Shown here piece by piece: positions 7,582 through 16,367 of a DNA stretch of 64,000 nucleotides; the stretch's first letter is position 1; every line of letters begins with the position of its first letter. The stretch spans positions 124,001 to 188,000 of the forward strand of contig JACMLU010000023.1 of assembly GCA_014379405.1 (NCBI GenBank), read 5' to 3'. The DNA comes from Flavobacterium sp. (GTDB taxonomy: Bacteria > Bacteroidota > Bacteroidia > Flavobacteriales > Flavobacteriaceae). The notes beneath the pieces are model-generated. The model did no database searches. It saw only the letters and a program-made list of their open reading frames with translations, and was not told where the DNA came from. The position numbers were made by a program, and so were the translations under genes.

Positions 7582-8949
7582 TTAATTAAAATCAAAGCGC
7601 AATCCCAATGAAATGTTATTTTGATCCACCTCATTATTTTCAAACAATGGATTCAAATCGTATTTCAAATAAAGACTCATCGCTTTATAACCAGCATAAG
7701 TACTCAAGCCGTAAACAAAACCATTGGTATTAAAATCTCCTTTTGTTTTTTCTACTGAATAATACCCATCCAAATCATATTTGAGTATCTGTTTTGATTT
7801 TACATTGGCCCCCAAATAACCACCTATTCCCAACCTAAAACTATCATGAGATTTAAAATACGTTTTACCATTTTTGATTGTTGGTTTCGTAAAATCAAAC
7901 TCTAAATGTAAAGGCACTACCAAATTAACATTACGAAAACGAGAATCATCCTGATGTAATGGATTTGTTTCCAAAAGAGTTTGGTTTCCATTATCAACAA
8001 AAAACCTGTTATCTGTTGGTTTCAAATCATTATACATCAAGGACAAACCGTACTTGAAATGCAATAAATTGTGATTAGGAATAATTCTGGAATTAAACGT
8101 AAAACCCCATTCGTAAAAACGGGATTGCCAATATCTAAAATCAGAATTAGCAACAGCTCCCTCAGTTACTAAATTATTGACCCCAATAGCATACACAAAT
8201 TGAGAGGAAGTTCTTTTGCTTTGTTGGCGGTCTTTATCCTTCTGACCATCGTAAGCCTTCATGGCTGGAAAAACAAAGTCATGATTTTCCCCAATATTTG
8301 ATTTCGGGCTGTTATCTCCTCCTATTGTTATTCTTGTTTTTCCACCAGTTTGTTTAGGCAATTTACCATCTATTTCATCCTGAGCCAATGCACTCAAAGC
8401 TTTTTGTCTATCTGCAACTTTAGACTCAATTACCTTGGCACGTACTTCTGCCAATTGCAACTTTTGTTCTTCAGCTTGTTTTTTTGTAATCGAACCTTCT
8501 ATTAATTGCTTGTCAACCGTTTCTATTTCTGTTTTTAGCAATTGCTTTTCCTCATAAATATCATCTTTGATACCCTCCATAATTCTTTCAGCTCTATCGT
8601 TATACGATTTTGCTCCCATATCCGGGAATTTCTCCCTTAAATCTTTCGACAAAAAACCAATTCTTTCTTTAATATTTGATGCCTTTTTCTTTTCCAAAGC
8701 CATTTCTTGGTTTTTGAATTCTTGTTTGGAAATAACTCTATTTTTCCGTTGATTTTTCAATTTATCAACTTCGTCATTATATATTTTTTCTTCCTCCTGT
8801 TTGATTTGCTCGTATTTGATTTCACATTTTTCCATTGCTTGCTCAAAGGTTTGATTCGCCTGTTCGCCTTTTTGGCTCGGGTCTTGCGCTAAAATTTTGC
8901 TTGTAATAAGACAAAGCAACAGTACTAAGTAAACGATTAAATTTCTCAT
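7582..8949 (-). CDS. Secreted coiled-coil protein with C-terminal outer-membrane beta-barrel-like domain
   Basis: This is a 455-residue protein of unknown function. A signal peptide ends near KILAQ. Residues about 25-205 are highly charged and helical (KCEIKYEQIKQEEEKIYNDE and similar), predicted coiled coil. From about residue 245 the sequence alternates aromatic and polar residues (FRYWQSRFYEWGFTFNS) and ends in LGLRFDFN, a terminal aromatic strand typical of outer-membrane barrels. It is the third gene of an ECF sigma operon, 32 nt after the anti-sigma-like gene, so it may be the periplasm-spanning sensor or an envelope target of that system. I do not recognise a named family. Confidence 0.7.
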   Translation of the reverse strand: MRNLIVYLVLLLCLITSKILAQDPSQKGEQANQTFEQAMEKCEIKYEQIKQEEEKIYNDEVDKLKNQRKNRVISKQEFKNQEMALEKKKASNIKERIGFLSKDLREKFPDMGAKSYNDRAERIMEGIKDDIYEEKQLLKTEIETVDKQLIEGSITKKQAEEQKLQLAEVRAKVIESKVADRQKALSALAQDEIDGKLPKQTGGKTRITIGGDNSPKSNIGENHDFVFPAMKAYDGQKDKDRQQSKRTSSQFVYAIGVNNLVTEGAVANSDFRYWQSRFYEWGFTFNSRIIPNHNLLHFKYGLSLMYNDLKPTDNRFFVDNGNQTLLETNPLHQDDSRFRNVNLVVPLHLEFDFTKPTIKNGKTYFKSHDSFRLGIGGYLGANVKSKQILKYDLDGYYSVEKTKGDFNTNGFVYGLSTYAGYKAMSLYLKYDLNPLFENNEVDQNNISLGLRFDFN

Positions 8950-8981
8950 AATGATTTGATTTTTAAAATTGATTGATAATT

Positions 8982-9677
8982 TTATTCTTTGTTTCGATTT
9001 ACCACAGCCTCTTTTACAACTTTGACATTCTCGACAATTTTGCTAAATACACTCTGGCGGAAAGTGGGTTCCAAGTCATTTTCAACTTGCTGCAACAATT
9101 GGTTTGCATTGACATATACTTCCAAATTTGGATTAGTCTTACCTTTTAATCTTGCTGATTTATCCACTCTAGCCAACAGTTCGTCAACTGTAACAGCTTT
9201 CGTTTGTGATGAATTGGATTCTTGCTCGTTTTTTTGATTGATGATTGAAAGCTCGGCTACTTGATTTTGATTTAAATTGTTATTATTGGTTAATGAATCT
9301 TTTTTTAATATTGGAATTTTATTTGTTTTTACGTCAACTTTTCCAGCAACAACAGCTGCACTTTTGGTCTTTTCAGAATTTGGATTTAAGGCTTTTAAAG
9401 GTCCTCCATTACTTTTTGTTGGAATTGACTGTTGAATCACAATTTTGTTCTTTTCATTTTCAACTAACCTTCCTTTTTGATTGAAAAAAAAAGTTCCCAA
9501 AAACACAAATCCCAATATACTGGCAGCAATATAAATCCAACTAAAATTACGTTTTGACTTTTTATCTTCGACAACAGTCAGCATCGCATCAAGTCTATCC
9601 CAAGCCATTTCTGATGGTTTGATTTCACGAGAATTCAACTTCTCCTTGAATTGTGTTTCTAATTTATTCCGTTCCAT
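8982..9677 (-). CDS. Putative anti-sigma factor, single-pass membrane protein
   Basis: This 231-residue protein begins with a short cytoplasmic region (about 1-45, containing SEMAWDRLDAML), followed by one transmembrane helix around residues 45-65 (WIYIAASILGFVFLGTFFF). A low-complexity, Asn/Lys-rich periplasmic part follows. Position and topology fit an anti-sigma protein: its start overlaps the sigma gene by 14 nt and an envelope protein follows. No classic ZAS or FecR motif is visible, so the role is inferred from context. Confidence 0.65.
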   Translation of the reverse strand: MERNKLETQFKEKLNSREIKPSEMAWDRLDAMLTVVEDKKSKRNFSWIYIAASILGFVFLGTFFFNQKGRLVENEKNKIVIQQSIPTKSNGGPLKALNPNSEKTKSAAVVAGKVDVKTNKIPILKKDSLTNNNNLNQNQVAELSIINQKNEQESNSSQTKAVTVDELLARVDKSARLKGKTNPNLEVYVNANQLLQQVENDLEPTFRQSVFSKIVENVKVVKEAVVNRNKE

Positions 9678-10224
9678 TGCTATAATTTTTTAGCTTTACT
9701 ATTTGCTCTTTCAATATTTTTCGGGCGTGGGACAATTGCGATTTCGAGGTTCCTTCTTTAATTCCCAACATACCCGCAATTTCTTGGTGTTTATAGCCTT
9801 CTATCGCATACAAATTGAAAACAATTTTGTACCCATCGGGCAAACTGTCAATTAAAGACTGAATATCTTCGACAGAAAATTGGCTTTCGATGTTATTAAA
9901 ACTTTCTTCGAAATAATTCTCATCTTCTAGAAAACTCACTTTTTTTTGCACCCTGATATGCGAAATGCATTCATTGACCATAATTCTTCTGATCCAACCT
10001 TCAAAACTTCCCTTTTGCTCAAATTTTATTAGATTGACGAACACTTTCATAAAAGCCGTTATCATGATATCTTCAGCTTGATGAATGTCTTTTATATATT
10101 GTCGGCAAACACTTAACATTTTCGAAGAAAACTTGGCGTAAATCTTTTGTTGGGCAGATCGATTGTTTTCGATGGCCAAACGGATGATTTCATTTTCTTC
10201 TTGATTTAAGTAAAGTACTTTCAA
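9664..10224 (-). CDS. ECF-type RNA polymerase sigma factor
   Basis: This is a 186-residue sigma-70 family factor. Region 2 spans about 20-95 with YAKFSSKMLSVCRQYIKDIHQAEDIMITAFMKVF and FEGWIRRIMVN. Region 4 spans about 125-180 with LPDGYKIVFNLYAIEGYKHQEIAGMLGI and the recognition helix EGTSKSQLSHARKIL. There is no extension, consistent with group IV. The start is TTG at 10224; the next in-frame Met is at residue 36, inside region 2. It heads a three-gene unit with the overlapping anti-sigma-like gene and the barrel protein. Promoter specificity cannot be read from the sequence. Confidence 0.93.
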   Translation of the reverse strand: MKVLYLNQEENEIIRLAIENNRSAQQKIYAKFSSKMLSVCRQYIKDIHQAEDIMITAFMKVFVNLIKFEQKGSFEGWIRRIMVNECISHIRVQKKVSFLEDENYFEESFNNIESQFSVEDIQSLIDSLPDGYKIVFNLYAIEGYKHQEIAGMLGIKEGTSKSQLSHARKILKEQIVKLKNYSNGTE

Positions 10225-10361
10225 ATTATTCTATAAAGTGTTTCTATAAGTAAGACGAGTCAAATTGCAAAAAGGTTGCATTGGCAATTACATTTTATAA
10301 CTAAAAAACAAAAAACCTCAATAAAATTAAGGTTTAAGAAGGTGTCTTTTTATTTAAAAAA

Positions 10362-11339
10362 TTATTTTTTTCTTTCAATAACATAATTTACCATCAAAAT
10401 CAAGGCGTCTTTAAACTCTGATTGGGGATAATTATCTAAAAGCAAAAGGGCTTCTTGCTGGAATTCGCCCATTTTTTGTTCGGCATACAGCAAACCATTA
10501 TGATCTTTCACGAAGTTAATCACTTCTTTTACTCGTTTCTTATCTTTGTTATGGTTCTTGATGGAATTGATAACCCACGATTTTTCTTTGGAAGTACAAT
10601 TATTCAAAACGTGTATAAGCGGCAAAGTCATTTTTTGTTCTTTGATGTCAATCCCAGTGGGTTTTCCAATGGCTTCATCGGTATAATCAAATAAATCATC
10701 CTTGATTTGAAAAGCCATCCCGATGAGTTCTCCAAATTTTCGCATGTTCTCGACCTGAACTTCATCTTCAATCACCGATTTTGCACCCAAAGCACAACAA
10801 GCGGCAATTAGGGTAGCGGTTTTTTTTCGGATGATTTCATAGTATATATCCTCGGTAATATCGAGTCTTCGGGCTTTTTCGATTTGCAACAATTCACCTT
10901 CACTCATTTCGCGAACTGCTACTGAAATAATTCTCAGCAAATCAAAATCGCCATTATCAATGGAAAGCAACAATCCTTTGGACAATAAATAATCCCCAAC
11001 GAGAACCGCAATTTTGTTTTTCCAAAGCGCATTGATGGAGAAAAAACCTCTTCGACGATTACTGTCATCAACCACGTCGTCATGTACCAAAGTCGCAGTA
11101 TGGATCAGTTCGATAACACAAGCACCACGGTACGTTCTTTCGTTTACGATTCCCGCAGAAACCATTTTGGCAGTCAAGAAAACAAACATTGGACGCATTT
11201 GTTTCCCCTTTCGATTGACGATATAATAGGTGATTCTGTTTAGCAAAGCCACTTTTGAAGTCATCGATTCATAGAACTTTTTTTCGAAAAGTTCCATCTC
11301 ATTAAAAATAGGCTGCTTTATTTGTGAAGTAATATTCAT
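10362..11339 (-). CDS. Polyprenyl diphosphate synthase (trans, long-chain; probable menaquinone side chain)
   Basis: This is a 325-residue trans-isoprenyl diphosphate synthase that condenses IPP with allylic diphosphates. The first Asp-rich motif DDVVDD is at 87-92 and the second, DDLFD, at 214-218, with KGKQMRP upstream. Small residues (TATLVH) precede the first motif, which fits a product longer than C20. In Bacteroidetes such enzymes supply the menaquinone tail. It is monocistronic with its own promoter 7 nt before the ATG. Exact chain length is not determinable here. Confidence 0.9.
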   Translation of the reverse strand: MNITSQIKQPIFNEMELFEKKFYESMTSKVALLNRITYYIVNRKGKQMRPMFVFLTAKMVSAGIVNERTYRGACVIELIHTATLVHDDVVDDSNRRRGFFSINALWKNKIAVLVGDYLLSKGLLLSIDNGDFDLLRIISVAVREMSEGELLQIEKARRLDITEDIYYEIIRKKTATLIAACCALGAKSVIEDEVQVENMRKFGELIGMAFQIKDDLFDYTDEAIGKPTGIDIKEQKMTLPLIHVLNNCTSKEKSWVINSIKNHNKDKKRVKEVINFVKDHNGLLYAEQKMGEFQQEALLLLDNYPQSEFKDALILMVNYVIERKK

Positions 11340-11346
11340 TAGAGTC

Positions 11347-11354
11347 CAAATATA
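11347..11354 (-). promoter_or_regulatory. -7 promoter element for the polyprenyl synthase gene
   Basis: TATATTTG on the minus strand, with a TTG (11379-11377) 22 nt upstream as a possible -33. Only 7 nt separate it from the ATG, implying a very short leader. Confidence 0.6.
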
Positions 11355-11656
11355 CTATTTTCGAATAAAAAAACGGCAACTATTTTCGGTAAGTAAAGGT
11401 GTTTTTTAATTATTTTACTTTGGGTTAATCTTAATTTCAATTCTGCTTCATTATCTGTTTAATAATACAAATTCATGACTATGTCATAATAAAATTTATG
11501 TTTTTGAGTTAATTACCATACTTGCAACTTTAAATTAAAAAGGTGTCATTCATCGATTATATGTAAAAAACACCCTGTATTAATCTTTTTTTCATACATT
11601 TAATACCCTTTTAACAATTTACCTATCAAATAGTTGAACCCTAAAATTAATAAATC
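11355..11656. other. Intergenic region, no gene seen
   Basis: About 300 nt of very AT-rich sequence between the divergent polyprenyl synthase and lipoprotein genes. I see no exact TAnnTTTG for the plus-strand gene, no convincing small ORF and only weak dyads. Confidence 0.4.
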
Positions 11657-12520
11657 ATGAAAACCAAATTTTTATTATTCGTTTCATTGCTTTCCATCAC
11701 AATTTTTGTTGGTTGTTCCACCAATGAATCTACAGATGCAGCGGCTAATTCCAAAACAATTACGACTGATGATGTTGTTGCAAATTCAGAAATTGACGCC
11801 TCGGTGGATGACATATCGATTATTGCGGAAGACCAATATTCCGTTCAACAAAGCGCAACGTCCAGAACCAGCACGCCTGTAAAAAGTATTTTACCTTTGT
11901 GTGCCACCATAACGACTGTTTTAACAAATGACACCTATACAAAAACCATTGATTTCGGAGTTGATGGTTGTACTTTACCTAACGGAAATATGGTAAAAGG
12001 TAAAATCATCATTAGTTTTTCTAAAAACTTCCTTACTCCATCAAAAACCATTTCATACTCTTTGGTTGGATTTTACCACAATGGCAAATTGATTGAAGGA
12101 AGCAAAACCATCACTGGGGAACTAAAAAGTACCGATTTATTGGCTACAGTGCACCCAGTAACAACCCATTCTGTTGACGTAAAAATCACATTTCCTGACG
12201 GCAAAGTATATTCAAGAATTGGAACACGAGTTAGAGAAATGGTTGAAGGTTATGATACCTTCGGAAATTGGGAAGACAATGTTTTCTTAATTTGGGGATA
12301 CAATATCACGACATTCCCAAATGGCGCCAAATATACTTTCACAATAACAACTCCGTTACGAATTGCCATGAGTTGCAAAATGCCTTTCCCAGTTAAAGGA
12401 GTCATTGAAGTCGTGAAAAATGATGCCAAAGCCACTTTAGATTACGGAAATGGAGATTGCGACAAACTGGCAAAAATTACCCTAAACGGAGCTACCAAAG
12501 AAATTGTTCTAAGAAATTAG
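11657..12520 (+). CDS. Hypothetical lipoprotein
   Basis: This is a 287-residue protein with a lipoprotein signal (FVGCS, lipidated Cys20) and a Thr/Ser/Asp-rich linker to about residue 75. A predicted beta-rich body follows with Cys residues in PLCATI, DGCTLP, MSCKMP and GNGDC that may form disulfides. Homologous lipoproteins are familiar from Flavobacteriia but have no assigned function. It stands alone, ends at a strong terminator and is convergent with rlmN. No enzyme motif is recognised. Confidence 0.75.
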   Translation: MKTKFLLFVSLLSITIFVGCSTNESTDAAANSKTITTDDVVANSEIDASVDDISIIAEDQYSVQQSATSRTSTPVKSILPLCATITTVLTNDTYTKTIDFGVDGCTLPNGNMVKGKIIISFSKNFLTPSKTISYSLVGFYHNGKLIEGSKTITGELKSTDLLATVHPVTTHSVDVKITFPDGKVYSRIGTRVREMVEGYDTFGNWEDNVFLIWGYNITTFPNGAKYTFTITTPLRIAMSCKMPFPVKGVIEVVKNDAKATLDYGNGDCDKLAKITLNGATKEIVLRN

Positions 12521-12543
12521 AGAACCCAAAATTTCTATTACTA

Positions 12544-12575
12544 AAACGTCCCGACAAAATCGGGACGTTTTTTTA
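12544..12575. terminator. Terminator between lipoprotein gene and rlmN
   Basis: Stem ACGTCCCGA with TCGGGACGT around an AAAA loop, followed by a T run. It also overlaps the rlmN stop region and could act bidirectionally. Confidence 0.88.
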
Positions 12576-13616
12576 TGCTTCTTTATTGGCCAATTGTCCG
12601 CAAGCAGCATCAATATCCTTTCCACGACTCCTTCGCACTTTCACCACAATTCCGGCAGTTTCGAGCGCTTTTATGTACGCATTGATAGACTCTTCGGAAG
12701 CTTGTTGAAACTCGCCGTCATCAATAGGATTGTATTCTATCAAATTGACTTTACAAGGAACATATTTACAGAATTTGACCAAAGCATCAACCGATTCTTT
12801 ATTGTCGTTGATTCCTTTCCAAACCACATATTCAAATGAAATTTTGCTCTTGGTTTTTCGATACCAATATTCTAATGATTCTCTTAAATCTGCCAAAGGA
12901 AAATTTTCGCTGAAAGGCATAATCTTGGAACGTATTTCATCAATAGCGGAATGTAAAGAAACTGCCAATTTAAATTTAACCTCATCGTCGGCCAATTTTT
13001 TTATCATTTTTGGAACTCCAGAAGTCGAAACCGTGATACGTTTTGGTGACATTCCCAATCCTTCGTTGGAAGTTATCATTTCGATGGCCTTCATCACATT
13101 GTTGTAATTCATCAATGGCTCGCCCATTCCCATAAAAACAATATTCGACAAAGGATGATTGTAATACAAACGGCTTTCTTTATCAATAGCTATAACTTGG
13201 TCATAAATTTCGGCAGGTTCCAGATTTCGCATTCTTTTTAATCGTGCCGTGGCGCAAAAATTACAATCCAAACTGCAACCCACTTGACTGGATACGCAGG
13301 CAGTTGTTCTAGTGTTAGTTGGAATCAGAACACTTTCGACTACCAAACCGTCGTGTAAACGAACTGCATTTTTTACTGTTCCGTCTTCACTTCGCTGCAT
13401 CGTGTCCACCATAATGTGATTGATGACAAAGTGGTTTTCAAGCATTGTGCGAGTGGCTTTCGCCACATTGGTCATATCTTCAAAACTGTGCGCGCCTTTG
13501 CTCCACAACCATTCGTAAACTTGGTTTCCACGGAAAGCTTTATCGCCATTGGCCACAAAAAATTCGCGTAATTGTTCTTTGGTTAAGGATCTAATGTCTT
13601 TTTTCTCGATTTGCAT
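12573..13616 (-). CDS. rlmN: 23S rRNA (adenine-2503-C2)/tRNA methyltransferase RlmN
   Basis: RlmN is a radical-SAM enzyme methylating C2 of A2503 in 23S rRNA and A37 of some tRNAs. The CX3CX2C cluster motif is CSLDCNFC, with Cys114, Cys118 and Cys121. The catalytic methyl-carrying Cys339 lies in AACGQLA near the C-terminus, and FMGMGEPLMN is the SAM-associated motif. At 347 residues it is full length. A -7 element ends 4 nt before its ATG, so the transcript may be leaderless. It is divergent from the O-methyltransferase gene. Confidence 0.97.
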   Translation of the reverse strand: MQIEKKDIRSLTKEQLREFFVANGDKAFRGNQVYEWLWSKGAHSFEDMTNVAKATRTMLENHFVINHIMVDTMQRSEDGTVKNAVRLHDGLVVESVLIPTNTRTTACVSSQVGCSLDCNFCATARLKRMRNLEPAEIYDQVIAIDKESRLYYNHPLSNIVFMGMGEPLMNYNNVMKAIEMITSNEGLGMSPKRITVSTSGVPKMIKKLADDEVKFKLAVSLHSAIDEIRSKIMPFSENFPLADLRESLEYWYRKTKSKISFEYVVWKGINDNKESVDALVKFCKYVPCKVNLIEYNPIDDGEFQQASEESINAYIKALETAGIVVKVRRSRGKDIDAACGQLANKEA

Positions 13617-13620
13617 GGTG

Positions 13621-13628
13621 CAAATTTA
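13621..13628 (-). promoter_or_regulatory. -7 promoter element for rlmN
   Basis: TAAATTTG on the minus strand, an exact TAnnTTTG match ending 4 nt before the ATG at 13616. Confidence 0.55.
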
Positions 13629-13693
13629 ATGACAATTTGTTGATTTATTTCATCAATTCGCATAAATGCTCGTGTGTACATTTGATAATTTGA

Positions 13694-13701
13694 TAACTTT
13701 G
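13694..13701 (+). promoter_or_regulatory. -7 promoter element for the O-methyltransferase gene
   Basis: TAACTTTG lies 15 nt before the ATG at 13717 and inside the N-terminal extension proposed by the ORF track, which supports the downstream start. Confidence 0.6.
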
Positions 13702-13716
13702 CCAAAAATTAAAAAA

Positions 13717-14358
13717 ATGCACTTTATTTCCCAAGAACTAGAAAATTATATCGAGCAACATTCCGAAAAAGAACCGGAATTATTGGCTGCTTTAAACAAA
13801 GAAACATATCAAAAGGTTTTGTTGCCACGAATGTTGAGCGGTCATTTTCAAGGACGGGTTTTAAGTATGTTGTCTAAATTGATTCGTCCCGTGAATATTC
13901 TAGAAATAGGGACTTACACTGGATATTCGGCTTTGTGTTTATGTGAAGGAATACAGGAAAATGGAACTCTTCACACTATTGACATCAAAGAAGAATTGGT
14001 CGATTTCCAGCGCAAACATTTTGATAAATCGCCTTGGGGAAGCCAAATTGTGCAACATCTTGGAGAGGCTATTGACATTATTCCAACTTTGGATTTAAAA
14101 TTTGATTTGGTTTTTATAGATGCCGACAAAGAAAATTACATCAACTATTTTGAATTGATTGTTCCAAAAATGAACAAAGGCGGCATTATTCTTTCGGATA
14201 ATGTGTTGTGGAGCGGAAAAGTTCTCGAACCCTTGAATCCCAAAGATATTAGCACAAAAATATTATTGGAATACAATCTTTTATTGAAAAACGACCCAAG
14301 AGTGGAAACTGTTTTATTACCTATTCGTGATGGATTGACGGTGTCGAGAGTTTTATAA
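13717..14358 (+). CDS. SAM-dependent O-methyltransferase (COMT/CCoAMT-like, Methyltransf_3)
   Basis: This is a 213-residue class I methyltransferase. Motif I ILEIGTYTGYSALCL, the acidic loop after TIDIKEE, and FIDADKENYINYFE with the metal-binding DNVLWSGK match the cation-dependent O-methyltransferase family (YrrM-like). The substrate is unknown; family members methylate catechols or tRNA uridine modifications. I start it at the ATG in MHFISQELE rather than 17 codons upstream, because a -7 element lies between them. There is no operon partner on this strand. Confidence 0.88.
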   Translation: MHFISQELENYIEQHSEKEPELLAALNKETYQKVLLPRMLSGHFQGRVLSMLSKLIRPVNILEIGTYTGYSALCLCEGIQENGTLHTIDIKEELVDFQRKHFDKSPWGSQIVQHLGEAIDIIPTLDLKFDLVFIDADKENYINYFELIVPKMNKGGIILSDNVLWSGKVLEPLNPKDISTKILLEYNLLLKNDPRVETVLLPIRDGLTVSRVL

Positions 14359-14370
14359 ACAAACTACGGT

Positions 14371-14934
14371 TTAAACAGTAAAATATTTCTTTTGTGCTTT
14401 TTGATATAATTTGAACATCAAAAGCCCCAATATTGCTCCACACAAATAGCCACAAATAATATCTAGAGGATAATGTAAGCCCAAGTAAATTCGGCTATAA
14501 GCAAATATTAGTGGCCACAAAAACAACAACCAAAAGTATTTGAAATCCTTCTTAAAAATTAGGTATAAAAATGTGGCAACCGCCATTGAGCTTGTGGCGT
14601 GACCAGAGAAAAAACCAAATGATGATCTGGCTTGCACTATTCGTATGAAAGAATTTATTTCGGGATTGCTGCAAGGTCGCAATCTTTGAAATCCATTTTT
14701 GAATAAATTGGCTATTTGATCCGTTAGAACAAGTAAAATTGCCACAAACAAAATCAAATATAAAGTTTGTTTACCTCCTAATTTCTTGTAAATGATATAC
14801 AACAAGAACAAGAAAAGCGGAATCCAATTGTATTGTTTGGTAATCATCAACCAAAATCCGTCATAAGTTTCGGAACCTAGACTGTTTAAGTAAATAAATA
14901 ATTTTTGGTCGAGGGACCGTATTTTATCCAGCAT
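14371..14934 (-). CDS. PAP2-family membrane phosphatase
   Basis: This is a 187-residue integral membrane protein with about five to six helices and the three acid-phosphatase signature motifs: KNGFQRLRP (KX6RP), FFSGHATS (SGH) and SRIYLGLHYPLD (RX5H-X3D). Such proteins dephosphorylate lipid phosphates, for example undecaprenyl diphosphate or phosphatidylglycerol phosphate. The substrate is not resolvable here. The ATG overlaps the stop of the upstream tatA-like gene as TAATG, so the two are cotranslated. Confidence 0.9.
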   Translation of the reverse strand: MLDKIRSLDQKLFIYLNSLGSETYDGFWLMITKQYNWIPLFLFLLYIIYKKLGGKQTLYLILFVAILLVLTDQIANLFKNGFQRLRPCSNPEINSFIRIVQARSSFGFFSGHATSSMAVATFLYLIFKKDFKYFWLLFLWPLIFAYSRIYLGLHYPLDIICGYLCGAILGLLMFKLYQKAQKKYFTV

Positions 14935-15338
14935 TATTTGGTGCGTTTTATTGGCCCTTCAACAATACTTTCCATTTCTCCAGCGACTTTTTCTATTTGA
15001 GGAGCCGCATCGTCTACTATACTGCTTTTAGTATTGTTAATTTCAGTTGAAATAGTATCTGAAATTCCACTCAATGGATTGGCATCACCAAGCAAACTGG
15101 CTTTAGTCTTATTAATTTCTGAAGTGATATTACCCGTCAAATCATTCAACATTTTGTGGTCGAAACCATTATCTTCGGCTCCTTTTTGAATTTCATTTTT
15201 AATATCGTTTGTGGCATTTTTTAATTGCGCCATTGCTTTTCCCATAGTACGGGCAATTTCTGGAACTTTATCTGATCCAAAAAGCATCAAGATGATAAAT
15301 AAAATAAAAATTAATTCCCCTCCTCCTATTCCAAACAT
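14934..15338 (-). CDS. Sec-independent translocase TatA/TatB-like protein
   Basis: This 134-residue protein has an N-terminal hydrophobic helix and hinge, FGIGGGELIFILFIILMLFGSDKVPEIARTMGKA, characteristic of TatA/TatB. An amphipathic helix follows (to about residue 55), then a long polar tail containing two similar SEINKTKAS / TEINNTKSS segments. The tail is longer than a minimal TatA, so TatB-like function cannot be excluded. TatC is not in the window. It forms a two-gene unit with the PAP2 phosphatase. Confidence 0.85.
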   Translation of the reverse strand: MFGIGGGELIFILFIILMLFGSDKVPEIARTMGKAMAQLKNATNDIKNEIQKGAEDNGFDHKMLNDLTGNITSEINKTKASLLGDANPLSGISDTISTEINNTKSSIVDDAAPQIEKVAGEMESIVEGPIKRTK

Positions 15339-15429
15339 AATCTATTTTTTAAGTCGCAAAGTTACGAAGATGTACACTTACAAAACATTCTAATTAATAA
15401 TTAATTAACGAAAAATCGATACTTGATTT

Positions 15430-16176
15430 TCATTTTTCAAATGTAGTAAATCTTTTGAATTCCTCGTTTTTGACAATTAAGAATTCAATTAATTCAAATT
15501 CAGCTTCAGGTTTTAGAAGGGCTTTCGATTTAGGGTCGTTCTCGCAATAAATCAGGAAAAGCCCAATTTCATCTTCTTTCAATTTTAATGTATTGGTGAA
15601 AAAGAATTGATGCATTCGTTTTGGCACAATTTCTGAAAAATTGCCGTAGTCAACCTCCATCTCTTTATTGGAATTCTCTTTGAAGAAGGATTTCCATATC
15701 GTTTTTCCAATTCGATCAATATCCATTCCGTATTTTATTTTTGTTGGCATCAATGGATTATCTGGCGAAGACTGCTTGTCATCAAAATATTCTGTGTCAA
15801 TAATATTTTGGATTTTGCCTAGATTAGGATTTATGACTGTTTGGGTAACGACAACTTCTTTTAATGGATTTATAAGCGTGTTCATTTTTATTACCAATAC
15901 AGAAACTATAAAATCCTTATCAGCAAGGACAATTTTTTTTGGTTTTAATCCCATACTCGAAAAAAGCAGGGTGTCATTTTTTTTGGCAAGAATATCGAAA
16001 AACCCTTTGGTTTTTATAAATGATCTTGAATTGGAATTTATGTTTAGCACATAACCACTTTGTATGTTGACCGAATCGTTCACGACCATACCGTGTAATG
16101 GTTTCCTGGTCAATGTTTGTCCAAAACAAAATTGACAAAACAAATAGAAAACAAGAAATATGGTTTTAGTTTTCAT
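15430..16176 (-). CDS. Secreted carboxypeptidase-regulatory-like (CarboxypepD_reg-like) protein, paralog 1
   Basis: This is a 248-residue protein with a signal peptide ending near FCFGQ. A beta-sandwich-like segment about 25-105 follows (LHGMVVNDSVNIQSGYVLNI ... GFFDILAKKNDTLLFSS ... LKEVVV), the plug/CarboxypepD_reg type seen at the start of SusC-like receptors but without the barrel. The C-terminal half differs from its two neighbours, lacking the GISPxGIK motif. It is the last of three tandem paralogs, separated by about 190 nt. Function unknown. Confidence 0.7.
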   Translation of the reverse strand: MKTKTIFLVFYLFCQFCFGQTLTRKPLHGMVVNDSVNIQSGYVLNINSNSRSFIKTKGFFDILAKKNDTLLFSSMGLKPKKIVLADKDFIVSVLVIKMNTLINPLKEVVVTQTVINPNLGKIQNIIDTEYFDDKQSSPDNPLMPTKIKYGMDIDRIGKTIWKSFFKENSNKEMEVDYGNFSEIVPKRMHQFFFTNTLKLKEDEIGLFLIYCENDPKSKALLKPEAEFELIEFLIVKNEEFKRFTTFEK

Positions 16177-16367
16177 CGTGTAATGATTTTGTTAAATTAG
16201 TCAGTCAATATAACAATCACGAAGGATTGCTGTTTTGTTTTTGAGAACGTATAGAAGGAATATAAAACAGTACTTATCTATACGAAATTACAAAAATTAC
16301 TTGAGCTAATCAACAGGGAATACTTGTAACTTTACAATATATCTTTCATCAAAAAAAGATTTAAATT

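Noticed and set aside
11541-11575. Possible hairpin GGTGT...ACACC upstream of the lipoprotein gene
   Set aside because: Only five pairs with a long AT-rich loop; not convincing as a riboswitch or terminator.
13666-13716. N-terminal extension of the O-methyltransferase
   Set aside because: A -7 element TAACTTTG sits inside it; the family start is at 13717.
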